Of a stretch of DNA of 64,000 nucleotides, positions 44,194-51,841 are shown piece after piece. Source of the stretch: Candidatus Cloacimonadota bacterium (lineage in GTDB: Bacteria > Cloacimonadota > Cloacimonadia > Cloacimonadales > GCA-2742885); NCBI GenBank assembly GCA_002742885.1, contig PDOO01000024.1, positions 1-64,000 on the forward strand. The letters run 5' to 3'. The translations under genes and the position numbers were made by a program. Under the pieces are notes generated by a model. The model made no database searches and was not told where the DNA came from. It worked only from the letters and a program-made list of their open reading frames with translations. Position 1 is the stretch's first letter. Every line of letters begins with the position of its first letter.

Positions 44194-45582
44194 TCATTTT
44201 TTCATTACTTTTGCCAAGAAATCGCCTTCACAGACTTTTTGGTCTCCCACAAACGTTTCACCGTGCATTTTAGCAAGAGATCGTTTAATGGAAATAACTT
44301 TTAATTCAAAGCGCAAGGTATCTCCCGGCAAAACCGGTTTTCTGAATTTTACGTTATCTATGGCAGCAAAATAAGCTACCAGATCTTCCGGCTTATCATG
44401 AGCGTTCAGCAGCATAATTCCCCCGGTTTGAGCCATGGCTTCCACAATAAGCACTCCCGGCATAACCGGATGACCCGGAAAATGTCCTTGGAAAAACGGC
44501 TCATTGGCAGTTACGTTTTTAATTCCGGTAATTGATTCGCCCGCCGTAAATTCGATTATTTTATCAACCAGCAGGAAAGGATAACGGTGCGGTAAAATTT
44601 TTTGAATGGCGTTTATATCAAAAACGACATCGGCAATCCGTTTTTTCTGATACATTTTTTCAAGTTCTTGTTTTTTATAAATCTTGCGAAGTTTTTTAAC
44701 CAATTCAACGTTGGCTTTGTGTCCGGAACGAGCGGCAAGAATATGTCCTCTGACCGGCAATCCGAGAAGAGCCATATCTCCGATTAAATCAAGGACTTTG
44801 TGTCTGACAAACTCATTATGATAACGCAACGGTTCGCTGTTTAATATGCCGTTTGAATTATTCGGAATCTCTTCGTATCCGAACATATCTTTAAGTTTCT
44901 GCTGATTTTCTTCCGAAATCTCCGGAGCTGCAACGACAACGGCATTATCCAAGCTTCCGCCTTTGATCAAGCCTTTTTCCTTTAAATATAAAATTTCATG
45001 AAGGAAACAAAACGTTCTGGCGGAGGCAAACTCTTTTTCAAAAACATCTATTGACGGTAAAAATGTGTATTGAGTACCGAGATTCGGATGCTTGTAATCA
45101 ACCATAAAGGTTACTTTAAAATCATTAGAAGGAACGATCACGATATCAACGTCATCTTCCAATCCGTACATGGATATTGCTTCATTAAATTCGAAATATT
45201 CTCTTTCCGAGTCTTGTTCTTTTTTCCCCAATTCTTTCAACAAAGAGAGAAAAGGCATGGCGGAACCGTCTGCGACAGGAACTTCCGGTCCGTTTACTTC
45301 ACATCTGATATTGTCTATATTTAAGCCTTTTACGGCAGCCATTACATGTTCTACGGTGGCAACCGAAGCTCCGTTTAAACCTATTGTTGTTCCGCGCGAT
45401 ATGTCAATAACATGATCTATGTCCGCAGGTATTTCCGGCGATCCGGGCATATCCGTTCTGACAAAGACTATTCCTTCGTCCGGTCCGGCGGGTTTGAAAG
45501 TAACGGTAGATATTTCTCCCGTATGAAGTCCGATGCCGGTGTAAGAAGTTACTCCGCCGACAGTTTGTTTCTTTTCAGCCAT
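44194..45582 (-). CDS. lpxC: Fused LpxC deacetylase and FabZ dehydratase
   Basis: 462 residues. The first 310 form the zinc deacetylase LpxC (GIGLHTGE, ATVEHVMAAVKGL, ADGSAMPFL, FVRHKVLDLIGDMALLG with His/Asp ligands, GHILAARSGHKAN). From about 318 it is FabZ, the hot-dog 3-hydroxyacyl-ACP dehydratase (ILPHRYPFLLVDKI, GHFPGHPVMPGVLIVEAMAQ). LpxC is the committed step of lipid A; FabZ competes for the same hydroxyacyl-ACP, so the fusion balances lipid A and phospholipid. It is typical of Bacteroidota and other FCB bacteria. Confidence 0.97.
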   Translation of the reverse strand: MAEKKQTVGGVTSYTGIGLHTGEISTVTFKPAGPDEGIVFVRTDMPGSPEIPADIDHVIDISRGTTIGLNGASVATVEHVMAAVKGLNIDNIRCEVNGPEVPVADGSAMPFLSLLKELGKKEQDSEREYFEFNEAISMYGLEDDVDIVIVPSNDFKVTFMVDYKHPNLGTQYTFLPSIDVFEKEFASARTFCFLHEILYLKEKGLIKGGSLDNAVVVAAPEISEENQQKLKDMFGYEEIPNNSNGILNSEPLRYHNEFVRHKVLDLIGDMALLGLPVRGHILAARSGHKANVELVKKLRKIYKKQELEKMYQKKRIADVVFDINAIQKILPHRYPFLLVDKIIEFTAGESITGIKNVTANEPFFQGHFPGHPVMPGVLIVEAMAQTGGIMLLNAHDKPEDLVAYFAAIDNVKFRKPVLPGDTLRFELKVISIKRSLAKMHGETFVGDQKVCEGDFLAKVMKK

Positions 45583-45590
45583 AATAATCC

Positions 45591-46625
45591 TTATTTAGAG
45601 TCTTTTATAAATTTTTTAACTGTTTTCATAAATTCCGGCAATTTCATCAAAGATGAAACCATTCTTTTTTGTTGCATAGCGTTTACTGCGGGAGTTCCAA
45701 ATAACTTTGCGTCCTCTTTAACATTGCCGGCAAGTCCCGATTGAGCCGCAATTTGCGCCCTGTCTCCGATATGAAGATGACCGGCAGAACCGACTTGACC
45801 TCCGAGGTAAACATATTCACCTGAAGTTGTGCTGCCGGCTAAACCGACTTGAGCGCACAAAATCGAATTTTTTCCCAGAGAACAATTATGTCCGACTTGC
45901 ACCAGGTTATCTATTTTAGAACCTTTTTTAATGACGGTAGGTCCCAATGTTCCCCTGTCCACACAAGAATTTGCACCTATTTCCACGTCGTCTTCCAGTA
46001 TAACGTTACCGATTTGCGGAATTTTTTGCTGAACTCCTTCGTGAAGAATATAACCGAATCCGTCTGCTCCGATGACAACTCCGCTGTGCAAAATAACATT
46101 ATTGCCTATCTCGCTTTCGGCATAGATGCTGACATTCGGATAAAAAAGACAATTCTCTCCGATATTGCTGTTTGCTTCAATAACGCAATTTGCTTTTACG
46201 GTCGTGTTTTTGCCGATTTTAACGTTTTCTCCGATAACTGCATTCGCTTCAATCGTTACGTTTTCTTCGATTGTCGCCGATTTTGCGATTACGGCATTTT
46301 CAGAAATAAAAGGTTTGCTTTTATTCTCTGTCTGCAACCAAAATTTAATTGTTGCCATAAAATACAGATAAGGATGTTCCGTTTTAAAATAAACCGCATC
46401 GGGAGCATCTTCAAGGCTAAAATCAGGTTTTACGAAAATCATGCCGGCTTTAGCGGTTTTCAAATCGTTTAAATATTTTTTATTCTCGTAAAAACAAATC
46501 GAGTTCGGGTTTGATTCCGATAATTGAGCGGCATTATCAAGAATAAGTTCTTTGGAATTGATTAATTCGCCGGGTATTTTTTCGGCAATTTGAGCCGGAG
46601 ACAAAGGGAAAGAAAATTTTTTCAT
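45591..46625 (-). CDS. lpxD: UDP-3-O-acylglucosamine N-acyltransferase LpxD
   Basis: 344 residues: an N-terminal uridine-binding domain (LSPAQIAEKIPGELIN, NSICFYENKKYLNDLKTAKAG), a hexapeptide-repeat beta-helix with the catalytic His region (NLVQVGHNCSLGKNS) and a C-terminal helix (NAMQQKRMVSSLMKLPEFM). It adds the second acyl chain to UDP-3-O-acylglucosamine. It starts 3 bp after skp and is followed 8 bp later by lpxC-fabZ. Confidence 0.96.
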   Translation of the reverse strand: MKKFSFPLSPAQIAEKIPGELINSKELILDNAAQLSESNPNSICFYENKKYLNDLKTAKAGMIFVKPDFSLEDAPDAVYFKTEHPYLYFMATIKFWLQTENKSKPFISENAVIAKSATIEENVTIEANAVIGENVKIGKNTTVKANCVIEANSNIGENCLFYPNVSIYAESEIGNNVILHSGVVIGADGFGYILHEGVQQKIPQIGNVILEDDVEIGANSCVDRGTLGPTVIKKGSKIDNLVQVGHNCSLGKNSILCAQVGLAGSTTSGEYVYLGGQVGSAGHLHIGDRAQIAAQSGLAGNVKEDAKLFGTPAVNAMQQKRMVSSLMKLPEFMKTVKKFIKDSK

Positions 46626-46628
46626 TTA

Positions 46629-47138
46629 TTATTTATCCATTTCAGAAATAATATCTTCCGTAATATCCAAAGACGGGACAACATACATTACTCCGCCGGC
46701 GGCAACGTCAAGAACCATTTGATAATTATTATCTACCGAAATTTTTTCTATGGCATTTTTCAATTTATCCATAATAGGACTCAACAATTCCTGATTTCTT
46801 TGAGCGGCTCTGCCGTTTTCTCCGAAAATTTCCTGAGTAAGTCTTTGCAGTTCTTCGTAATGTTTTCTGATTTGTTCTTCTGTTTCTTTTTTGCTTGATT
46901 CTGTCATGGTCAAGCGTCTTGCTTCGTATTCCGAGTTAAGGCGTTTTATTTCCTGTTCTTTTTCGGACAATTGGCGTTGCCATTCGGCAGCATCGTTATC
47001 AAACATTTTCTTGGCTTCTATTGCGTCCTTGCTTTCCAACATGATCTTTTCCGAATCAAAGCAGGCTATTTTCAAATTATCCGCCGCCAATATCGCAAAA
47101 GCGCTCAATAAGACCAATACAGTTAAAATTTTTTTCAT
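46629..47138 (-). CDS. skp: Periplasmic chaperone Skp/OmpH
   Basis: 169 residues with a signal peptide (MKKILTVLVLLSAFAILAA), a short beta start (NLKIACFDSEKIMLESK), a long charged coiled coil (about 40-115), and the closing strand DNNYQMVLDVAAGGVMYV. The trimeric chaperone shields outer-membrane proteins on their way across the periplasm. GGGAGG stands 6 nt before the ATG. It is the first gene of the lipid A operon, the common order skp-lpxD-lpxC-lpxA. Confidence 0.9.
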   Translation of the reverse strand: MKKILTVLVLLSAFAILAADNLKIACFDSEKIMLESKDAIEAKKMFDNDAAEWQRQLSEKEQEIKRLNSEYEARRLTMTESSKKETEEQIRKHYEELQRLTQEIFGENGRAAQRNQELLSPIMDKLKNAIEKISVDNNYQMVLDVAAGGVMYVVPSLDITEDIISEMDK

Positions 47139-47406
47139 TTTTCCTCCCGGGAATATATTTTTTTTCTTTAAAATGATTTACTAAAAAAATCAAGTTTACC
47201 ACTAATTAAAAATCGGGGTTATGAGTCAAGTCAGAAAAACGATACGGCATAATTATTTGCCGAATATAAAATTAGTGCAAATCGCCCTATTATGATTTCA
47301 CGGAAAGCGTTACAGCTTAATGCCTTCTCTTCAAAACATTCAAATATAAACTTGACCGAATAATTTAATTTTTTGAAAAAGCCGAAAAAATATTTTGGAG
47401 ATAATC

Positions 47407-48090
47407 ATGATATTAGTTTTAAATTTGATAACAACGGAAGAACCTCGAATTGAATTCGGTTTTGAAACGATTCCCCGTATTTTAAGAAAATACGGAAAAG
47501 GTTATTTTGTCGTCAACTTAAACGAACTGCATAAAGTAAAAGATATTTCCGGTTTTACCCATCTTATTTTGTCCGGTTCGGGACTTTCGGCTTCCCGGAA
47601 AAACGACGTAGACGAGGAAATTTATCGCATTATAAATTTATTTTTGAATGAAGATAAAGCAATTTTCGGAATTTGTTACGGTCATCAAATGCTGGCAAAA
47701 GCCGTTGCAGGAGATCAGGCTTGCCGAAAAGCGGAAATACCGGAATTCGGTTGGAAAAAACTTGAGATTATCAAAGATTCGCCAATTTTCGAGGACATAA
47801 AAAATCCTGTTATTATTCAGTCTCATTATGACGAAGTTTGCAATTTAGACGACAGATTCGAAATTTTGGCAAAAACAGATAATTGTAAAATTCAAGCTTT
47901 TCGTTTAAAAGGAAAAAACGTCTGGGGCGTACAATTTCACCCTGAAATAAATTTTGTCCAAGGCTGTAAAATGATTATCGAAAACATCAATTCCGAAACC
48001 GGAGCAACAAAGTTTTTGGCAACTGACGCTTTCGGAGAAAAAGACGTTAAGCAAAACGAAAAAATTATCTTAAATTTTTTGAATCAATAA
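47407..48090 (+). CDS. Class I glutamine amidotransferase-like protein (GuaA N-domain type)
   Basis: 227 residues from ATG 47407, which has GGAG 7 nt before it (the frame could start at TTG 47395). It is a free-standing GATase1 domain: nucleophile Cys in FGICYGHQMLAKAVAG and the His-Glu pair in WGVQFHPEINFVQG. It resembles the GMP-synthase amidotransferase subunit, but no synthetase domain is next door. It is therefore either a separate GuaA subunit or a peptidase-like hydrolase of gamma-glutamyl compounds. It is divergent from skp and convergent with truA. Confidence 0.8.
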   Translation: MILVLNLITTEEPRIEFGFETIPRILRKYGKGYFVVNLNELHKVKDISGFTHLILSGSGLSASRKNDVDEEIYRIINLFLNEDKAIFGICYGHQMLAKAVAGDQACRKAEIPEFGWKKLEIIKDSPIFEDIKNPVIIQSHYDEVCNLDDRFEILAKTDNCKIQAFRLKGKNVWGVQFHPEINFVQGCKMIIENINSETGATKFLATDAFGEKDVKQNEKIILNFLNQ

Positions 48091-48102
48091 AAAACTAAAG
48101 AT

Positions 48103-48876
48103 TTACTCATAGATAACGACATTTAATTCCGGGTAATCGGGATAAAGAACTTCCCACAAAAATAATCCGTTAGGCGGAGCGGAAGGAACCAGTTTTTGAT
48201 CAGATTGTTTTCTTTTAAGCAGTTCGGGAACTATTTCCGGACTGTATTTTTTATCCGAAAGAGTTATCAGACATCCGACAATTCGCCGAACCATATTATG
48301 CAAAAATCTATTTGCTTTTATTTGAAACAAAAAACCTTCTTCCGTTTTATCGAAAGAAATCCTTGTTATCAGACAACGGGTGTGTGTTAATTCGGGATTG
48401 GGTTTTGAAAATCCGGCAAAATCATGTTCTCCGACAAAATAATCAAGATAAGAGCAAATTAATTCGCAATCAATTTTTTTCCTCGGAAACCAAGAGCTGT
48501 AATATTTATTGAAAGGCGTCCAATCATTAACGATGAAATATTTATAATGGCGCTGAGTTGCCGAAAATCTGGCGTTAAATTCCGAATCTGTTTCAAAAAC
48601 TTTTTTTATTTTAATTTCTTTGGAAAGTTTATTTTGAAGAGCCGCTTTAATTTGTTCCGCAGTCATGTTTATCGGAAAATCAAAATGGGCGTATTGATTG
48701 AAAGCGTGAACTCCGGAGTCGGTGCGCCCCGAACCGAGTACCGGTATTTTTTGTTTGGCAATAACGGATAAAGCTGTTTCGATTTCTTCCTGAACGGTTC
48801 TGCCGCGAGGTTGAATTTGCCAACCGTTAAAATCGGTTCCGTCATAGCCGAGTTTTAAGACATATCTTTTTTTCAA
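48103..48876 (-). CDS. truA: tRNA pseudouridine(38-40) synthase TruA
   Basis: 257 residues: LGYDGTDFNGWQIQPRGRTVQEE, catalytic Asp in GSGRTDSGVHAFNQYAHFD, and the C-terminal FLHNMVRRIVGCLITL. It isomerises uridines in the tRNA anticodon arm. It is the usual length. It begins 5 bp after the stop of the outer-membrane protein gene, so both are likely on one transcript. Confidence 0.96.
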   Translation of the reverse strand: MKKRYVLKLGYDGTDFNGWQIQPRGRTVQEEIETALSVIAKQKIPVLGSGRTDSGVHAFNQYAHFDFPINMTAEQIKAALQNKLSKEIKIKKVFETDSEFNARFSATQRHYKYFIVNDWTPFNKYYSSWFPRKKIDCELICSYLDYFVGEHDFAGFSKPNPELTHTRCLITRISFDKTEEGFLFQIKANRFLHNMVRRIVGCLITLSDKKYSPEIVPELLKRKQSDQKLVPSAPPNGLFLWEVLYPDYPELNVVIYE

Positions 48877-48881
48877 AATTC

Positions 48882-50159
48882 TTAATCGCTTTTAAGCCAT
48901 GCTTTGTTTGCAAAAGCTTTTTTTACTTTATTGAGGTTAAAACCGAAATTCATAACAAATTGGGCAGGAGTGTTTTTTGATTTTACGTCGCCGGCAACGG
49001 CAATGTTCAGGTCGCCGTATTTGTGAAAATAACCGAACCCGCAGGTCAACATTTGCCTGTTATTTTCGATAATGGTCAAGTCGGGATCCGGTTGATCGTA
49101 ATCCTCGCTTGTACCGTTATTTCCTCCGTTTCCGTCGTTCATCTCTCTTTCGTCGTCGGAATTATATTCATCCAAGGTTTCCTGATGATAAGGCACGGTT
49201 ATTTTACCGGAATAAGCTTGCGGCAAGCGCATATAACCTATTCTGAAACGGAAATCTTTGTATTCTTTTTCCAAACCGAATTTCACGTTTAACAAATCAT
49301 CGTTGGCGGAATTTTCGTCACTTGTCTTAATATATTCCGTTTCAAGATTAAAACTTAATGTCTTGCTCGGTTTAAAATTTATTCCGCCGGCAAGTTCAAA
49401 CGGCAAAGTCGTGTTGTATTTTTCTTCAAATATATTTTCCTGATGAGGCGGTTTCCATTTCAAGAGGTTAAATTTTGCTTTCGCTTCTGTTTTATAAGTT
49501 AATCCGAAAGAGAAATTTCCGTATTCGTAAAGGATTCCGGGCTGAAATCTGAAAACCGTATCTTTATCTTTTAAATTTGACCAAATATCCTGATAATTTC
49601 TTTGGCTGTAAACATAATGATATTCATTAATTACGTTTAATCCGCATTTGAATTTTCCGAAATTGTAATTTAACGTCATCACAATATCCTGTTGAGTATA
49701 TTCCGGTTCTCTAAGTCGGTTTACTCCCGTTTTGAGATGAAGTTTGATTGATTTCATTACAATTGATTTTTTTTCCAGATAAGTTACGCCGAAGTTCATT
49801 TTATCGTTCAAAGGAAATCCCAGAGAAACGGTTCCGAGCAGGGGATTAAGTTTATAATTTTTATTCGCTTCTTCTTTGATTAAAGATTCAGCGTTTGATT
49901 TCATTAACAAACCGAAATTAAAAGAGGTTGCCTGAAGATTTAAAGATGCCGGATTTCTGTTAAGCAAAGGAAGCCCGCCCGTTTCCGCCACACCTGTATT
50001 TCCTTTCCCCAAAAGGGAAGCAAAAGGAAAATTTTGACTGTAAGACCGGTAGGCGCTTTGCATCAGCTCCGGAGCGGTATAAACGTAATCTTCCGCCCGT
50101 AAAACGGATAACAGAAAAAACATCATGGAAAACAAGCATAAAATATATTTTTTCATCAT
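48882..50159 (-). CDS. Outer-membrane beta-barrel protein (OmpP1/FadL- or PorV-like)
   Basis: 425 residues with a signal peptide (KKYILCLFSMMFFLLSVLRA). NPASL in GLPLLNRNPASLNLQ is the motif found near the start of PorV/PorQ-type and FadL-like barrels. Alternating strands follow (FNFGLLMKS, TVSLGFPLNDKMNFGVTYLEK, GLTYKTEAKAKFNL), and a last strand ends FVMNFGFNLNKVKKAF. An acidic, Gly/Asn-rich loop of about 35 residues lies near residue 335. With T9SS cargo in the window a PorV-like role is tempting but not shown; transport is equally possible. Confidence 0.65.
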   Translation of the reverse strand: MMKKYILCLFSMMFFLLSVLRAEDYVYTAPELMQSAYRSYSQNFPFASLLGKGNTGVAETGGLPLLNRNPASLNLQATSFNFGLLMKSNAESLIKEEANKNYKLNPLLGTVSLGFPLNDKMNFGVTYLEKKSIVMKSIKLHLKTGVNRLREPEYTQQDIVMTLNYNFGKFKCGLNVINEYHYVYSQRNYQDIWSNLKDKDTVFRFQPGILYEYGNFSFGLTYKTEAKAKFNLLKWKPPHQENIFEEKYNTTLPFELAGGINFKPSKTLSFNLETEYIKTSDENSANDDLLNVKFGLEKEYKDFRFRIGYMRLPQAYSGKITVPYHQETLDEYNSDDEREMNDGNGGNNGTSEDYDQPDPDLTIIENNRQMLTCGFGYFHKYGDLNIAVAGDVKSKNTPAQFVMNFGFNLNKVKKAFANKAWLKSD

Positions 50160-50179
50160 AACTTAATCCTCCGCAAAAA

Positions 50180-50202
50180 GCAATGAGCGGATTTCTCCGC
50201 TC
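50180..50202 (-). terminator. Hairpin terminator after purA
   Basis: A perfect 7-bp stem (GAGCGGA 50185-50191 with TCCGCTC 50196-50202) has a GAAA tetraloop on the minus strand, then ATTGCTTTTTG. It lies 9 bp beyond the purA stop. The T run is interrupted, so read-through into the next gene is possible. Confidence 0.55.
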
Positions 50203-50210
50203 GGTTAAAA

Positions 50211-51467
50211 TTATCTGAATATGGTTTGAGTTCTGTCCGGACCCACTGAAATTATTTTAATGGGAATTCCCAGCAATTCTTCCGTTCTTTCGATATATTT
50301 TCTGGCATTTTCCGGCAGTTTATCATAATCTTTTATACCCGAAATATCTTCCGACCAACCGGGCAATTCTTCAAAAACAGGTTCTGCGGAAGCAAAATCT
50401 TTCAAATCAGCAGGCATATGATTTGTTTCTTTTCCGTTAATTTTATAAGCCGTGCATATTTTCAGGGCATCAATATCCCGGAGAACATCAACCAAAGTCA
50501 AAGCAATAACATCTACACCGTTAATCATGGCAGTAAATTTTGCGGAAACGGCATCAAACCAGCCGCAACGTCTCGGTCTTCCTGTAGTGGAACCGTATTC
50601 GTTGCCTCGATCTCTGATTTGCTGACCGATTTCGTCGAATAATTCCGTCGGGAAAGGTCCCTCTCCCACGCGCGTAAAATAACTTTTGTAAACACCGACG
50701 ATTTTATCTATTTTATGAGGACTCATGCCGGTTCCGATGCAAATTCCTCCCGAAACGGTGTGAGAAGAAGTAACAAAAGGATAAGTTCCGTAAGTAATAT
50801 CCAAAAGCGTTCCCTGAGCTCCTTCAAATAAAATATCTTTTCCCTCATCGTACATTTCATTCAACATATAAGGAACCTGAACAATAAAATCTTTGATTTT
50901 TTCGCCGGCTTTCAATAAATCGCAATGAAGTTTGTTCAAATCTTCTTCGGAAATTTCTGTTTCATGATATTGATAAAGATTTATCAGTCTTGATTTGAGA
51001 TAATCAGCATCTTTAAGGTCTTGAATTTTTAATCCGACTCTTGCGGCTTTATCGGCATAGCACGGTCCGATTCCTCTTTTTGTCGTTCCTATTTTTATCT
51101 GTTCCGAATCGGCTTCTCTTCCCGAATCCAACATTTTGTGAACAGGCAGGACGATATTAGCTCTCGGATCAATGTAAAATCTGCCCTTAAAATTAATTCC
51201 GAATTCGTTTAAATTAGTCATTTCTTCCAATAATTCAAAAGGATTTATAACAACTTCGCTTCCCAAAACACACTTCATTTCAGGATAAAGAATCCCGGAC
51301 GGAATAATATGCAAAATATAAGTTTTACCGTTGTTTTTTATGGTATGTCCCGCATTGCTGCCGCCTTGAAAGCGAACAACAGCGTCTTTATTCTCAGCTA
51401 AAACATCAACTATTTTTGCTTTAGCTTCATCTCCGTAAATACAACCGAGTACGGCTGTTGAGCTCAT
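50211..51467 (-). CDS. purA: Adenylosuccinate synthetase PurA with altered P-loop
   Basis: 418 residues; joins IMP and aspartate using GTP on the way to AMP. Conserved motifs are FQGGSNAGHTI, IGTTKRGIGPCYADK, FEGAQGTLLDI and STTGRPRRCGWFDA. The N-terminal loop, usually GTQWGDEGKGK, reads GCIYGDEAKAK: the catalytic Asp, Glu and both Lys stay, but two glycines are alanines. Activity is still likely. AAGGAG lies before the ATG and a TTGACA box is found about 80 bp upstream (51552-51547). Confidence 0.94.
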   Translation of the reverse strand: MSSTAVLGCIYGDEAKAKIVDVLAENKDAVVRFQGGSNAGHTIKNNGKTYILHIIPSGILYPEMKCVLGSEVVINPFELLEEMTNLNEFGINFKGRFYIDPRANIVLPVHKMLDSGREADSEQIKIGTTKRGIGPCYADKAARVGLKIQDLKDADYLKSRLINLYQYHETEISEEDLNKLHCDLLKAGEKIKDFIVQVPYMLNEMYDEGKDILFEGAQGTLLDITYGTYPFVTSSHTVSGGICIGTGMSPHKIDKIVGVYKSYFTRVGEGPFPTELFDEIGQQIRDRGNEYGSTTGRPRRCGWFDAVSAKFTAMINGVDVIALTLVDVLRDIDALKICTAYKINGKETNHMPADLKDFASAEPVFEELPGWSEDISGIKDYDKLPENARKYIERTEELLGIPIKIISVGPDRTQTIFR

Positions 51468-51841
51468 ATCGTTCTCCTTGTTTGCAAGTTAATTAATGAC
51501 ACAAAAAATATGCCGAATCAAGATAAACAATTAGTTGCCGTAATATTGTCAAGTCTTTAGAATAACTGCCAATCTAAAACAGGTTACAACATAAAGAAAT
51601 GAACCTTAACTTTACTTCAGACGAAAGAAAAAATCAGAAATCAGAGAATTATAAATAAATTTGCTTACCGATTCACATGAACAAAAACAATTATTCAGCC
51701 TGAAAAATATTATCAAGAGATATATTTTCCCGGAAAGAAAAATGCATACAGATTATACTTATGTTTTTTTTTGACGGACAAATTTATTTTGACAATTTAC
51801 GGTAAACTTCTTTTTTTTGCGAAAAAAACAGGAGTCGAGTA
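51468..51841. other. Divergent promoter region between purA and the chemoreceptor gene
   Basis: 374 bp without a gene. Minus strand: TTGACA at 51552-51547 for purA, -10 unclear. Plus strand: TTGACG (51771) and TTGACA (51789) before the chemoreceptor gene, neither with a good -10. I looked for the sigma-28 pattern (TAAA, about 15 bp, GCCGATAA) and did not find it. Confidence 0.4.

Noticed and set aside
45849-46472. 207-codon frame antisense to lpxD
   Set aside because: Mirror of the hexapeptide repeats of lpxD; no start signal and no recognisable protein.
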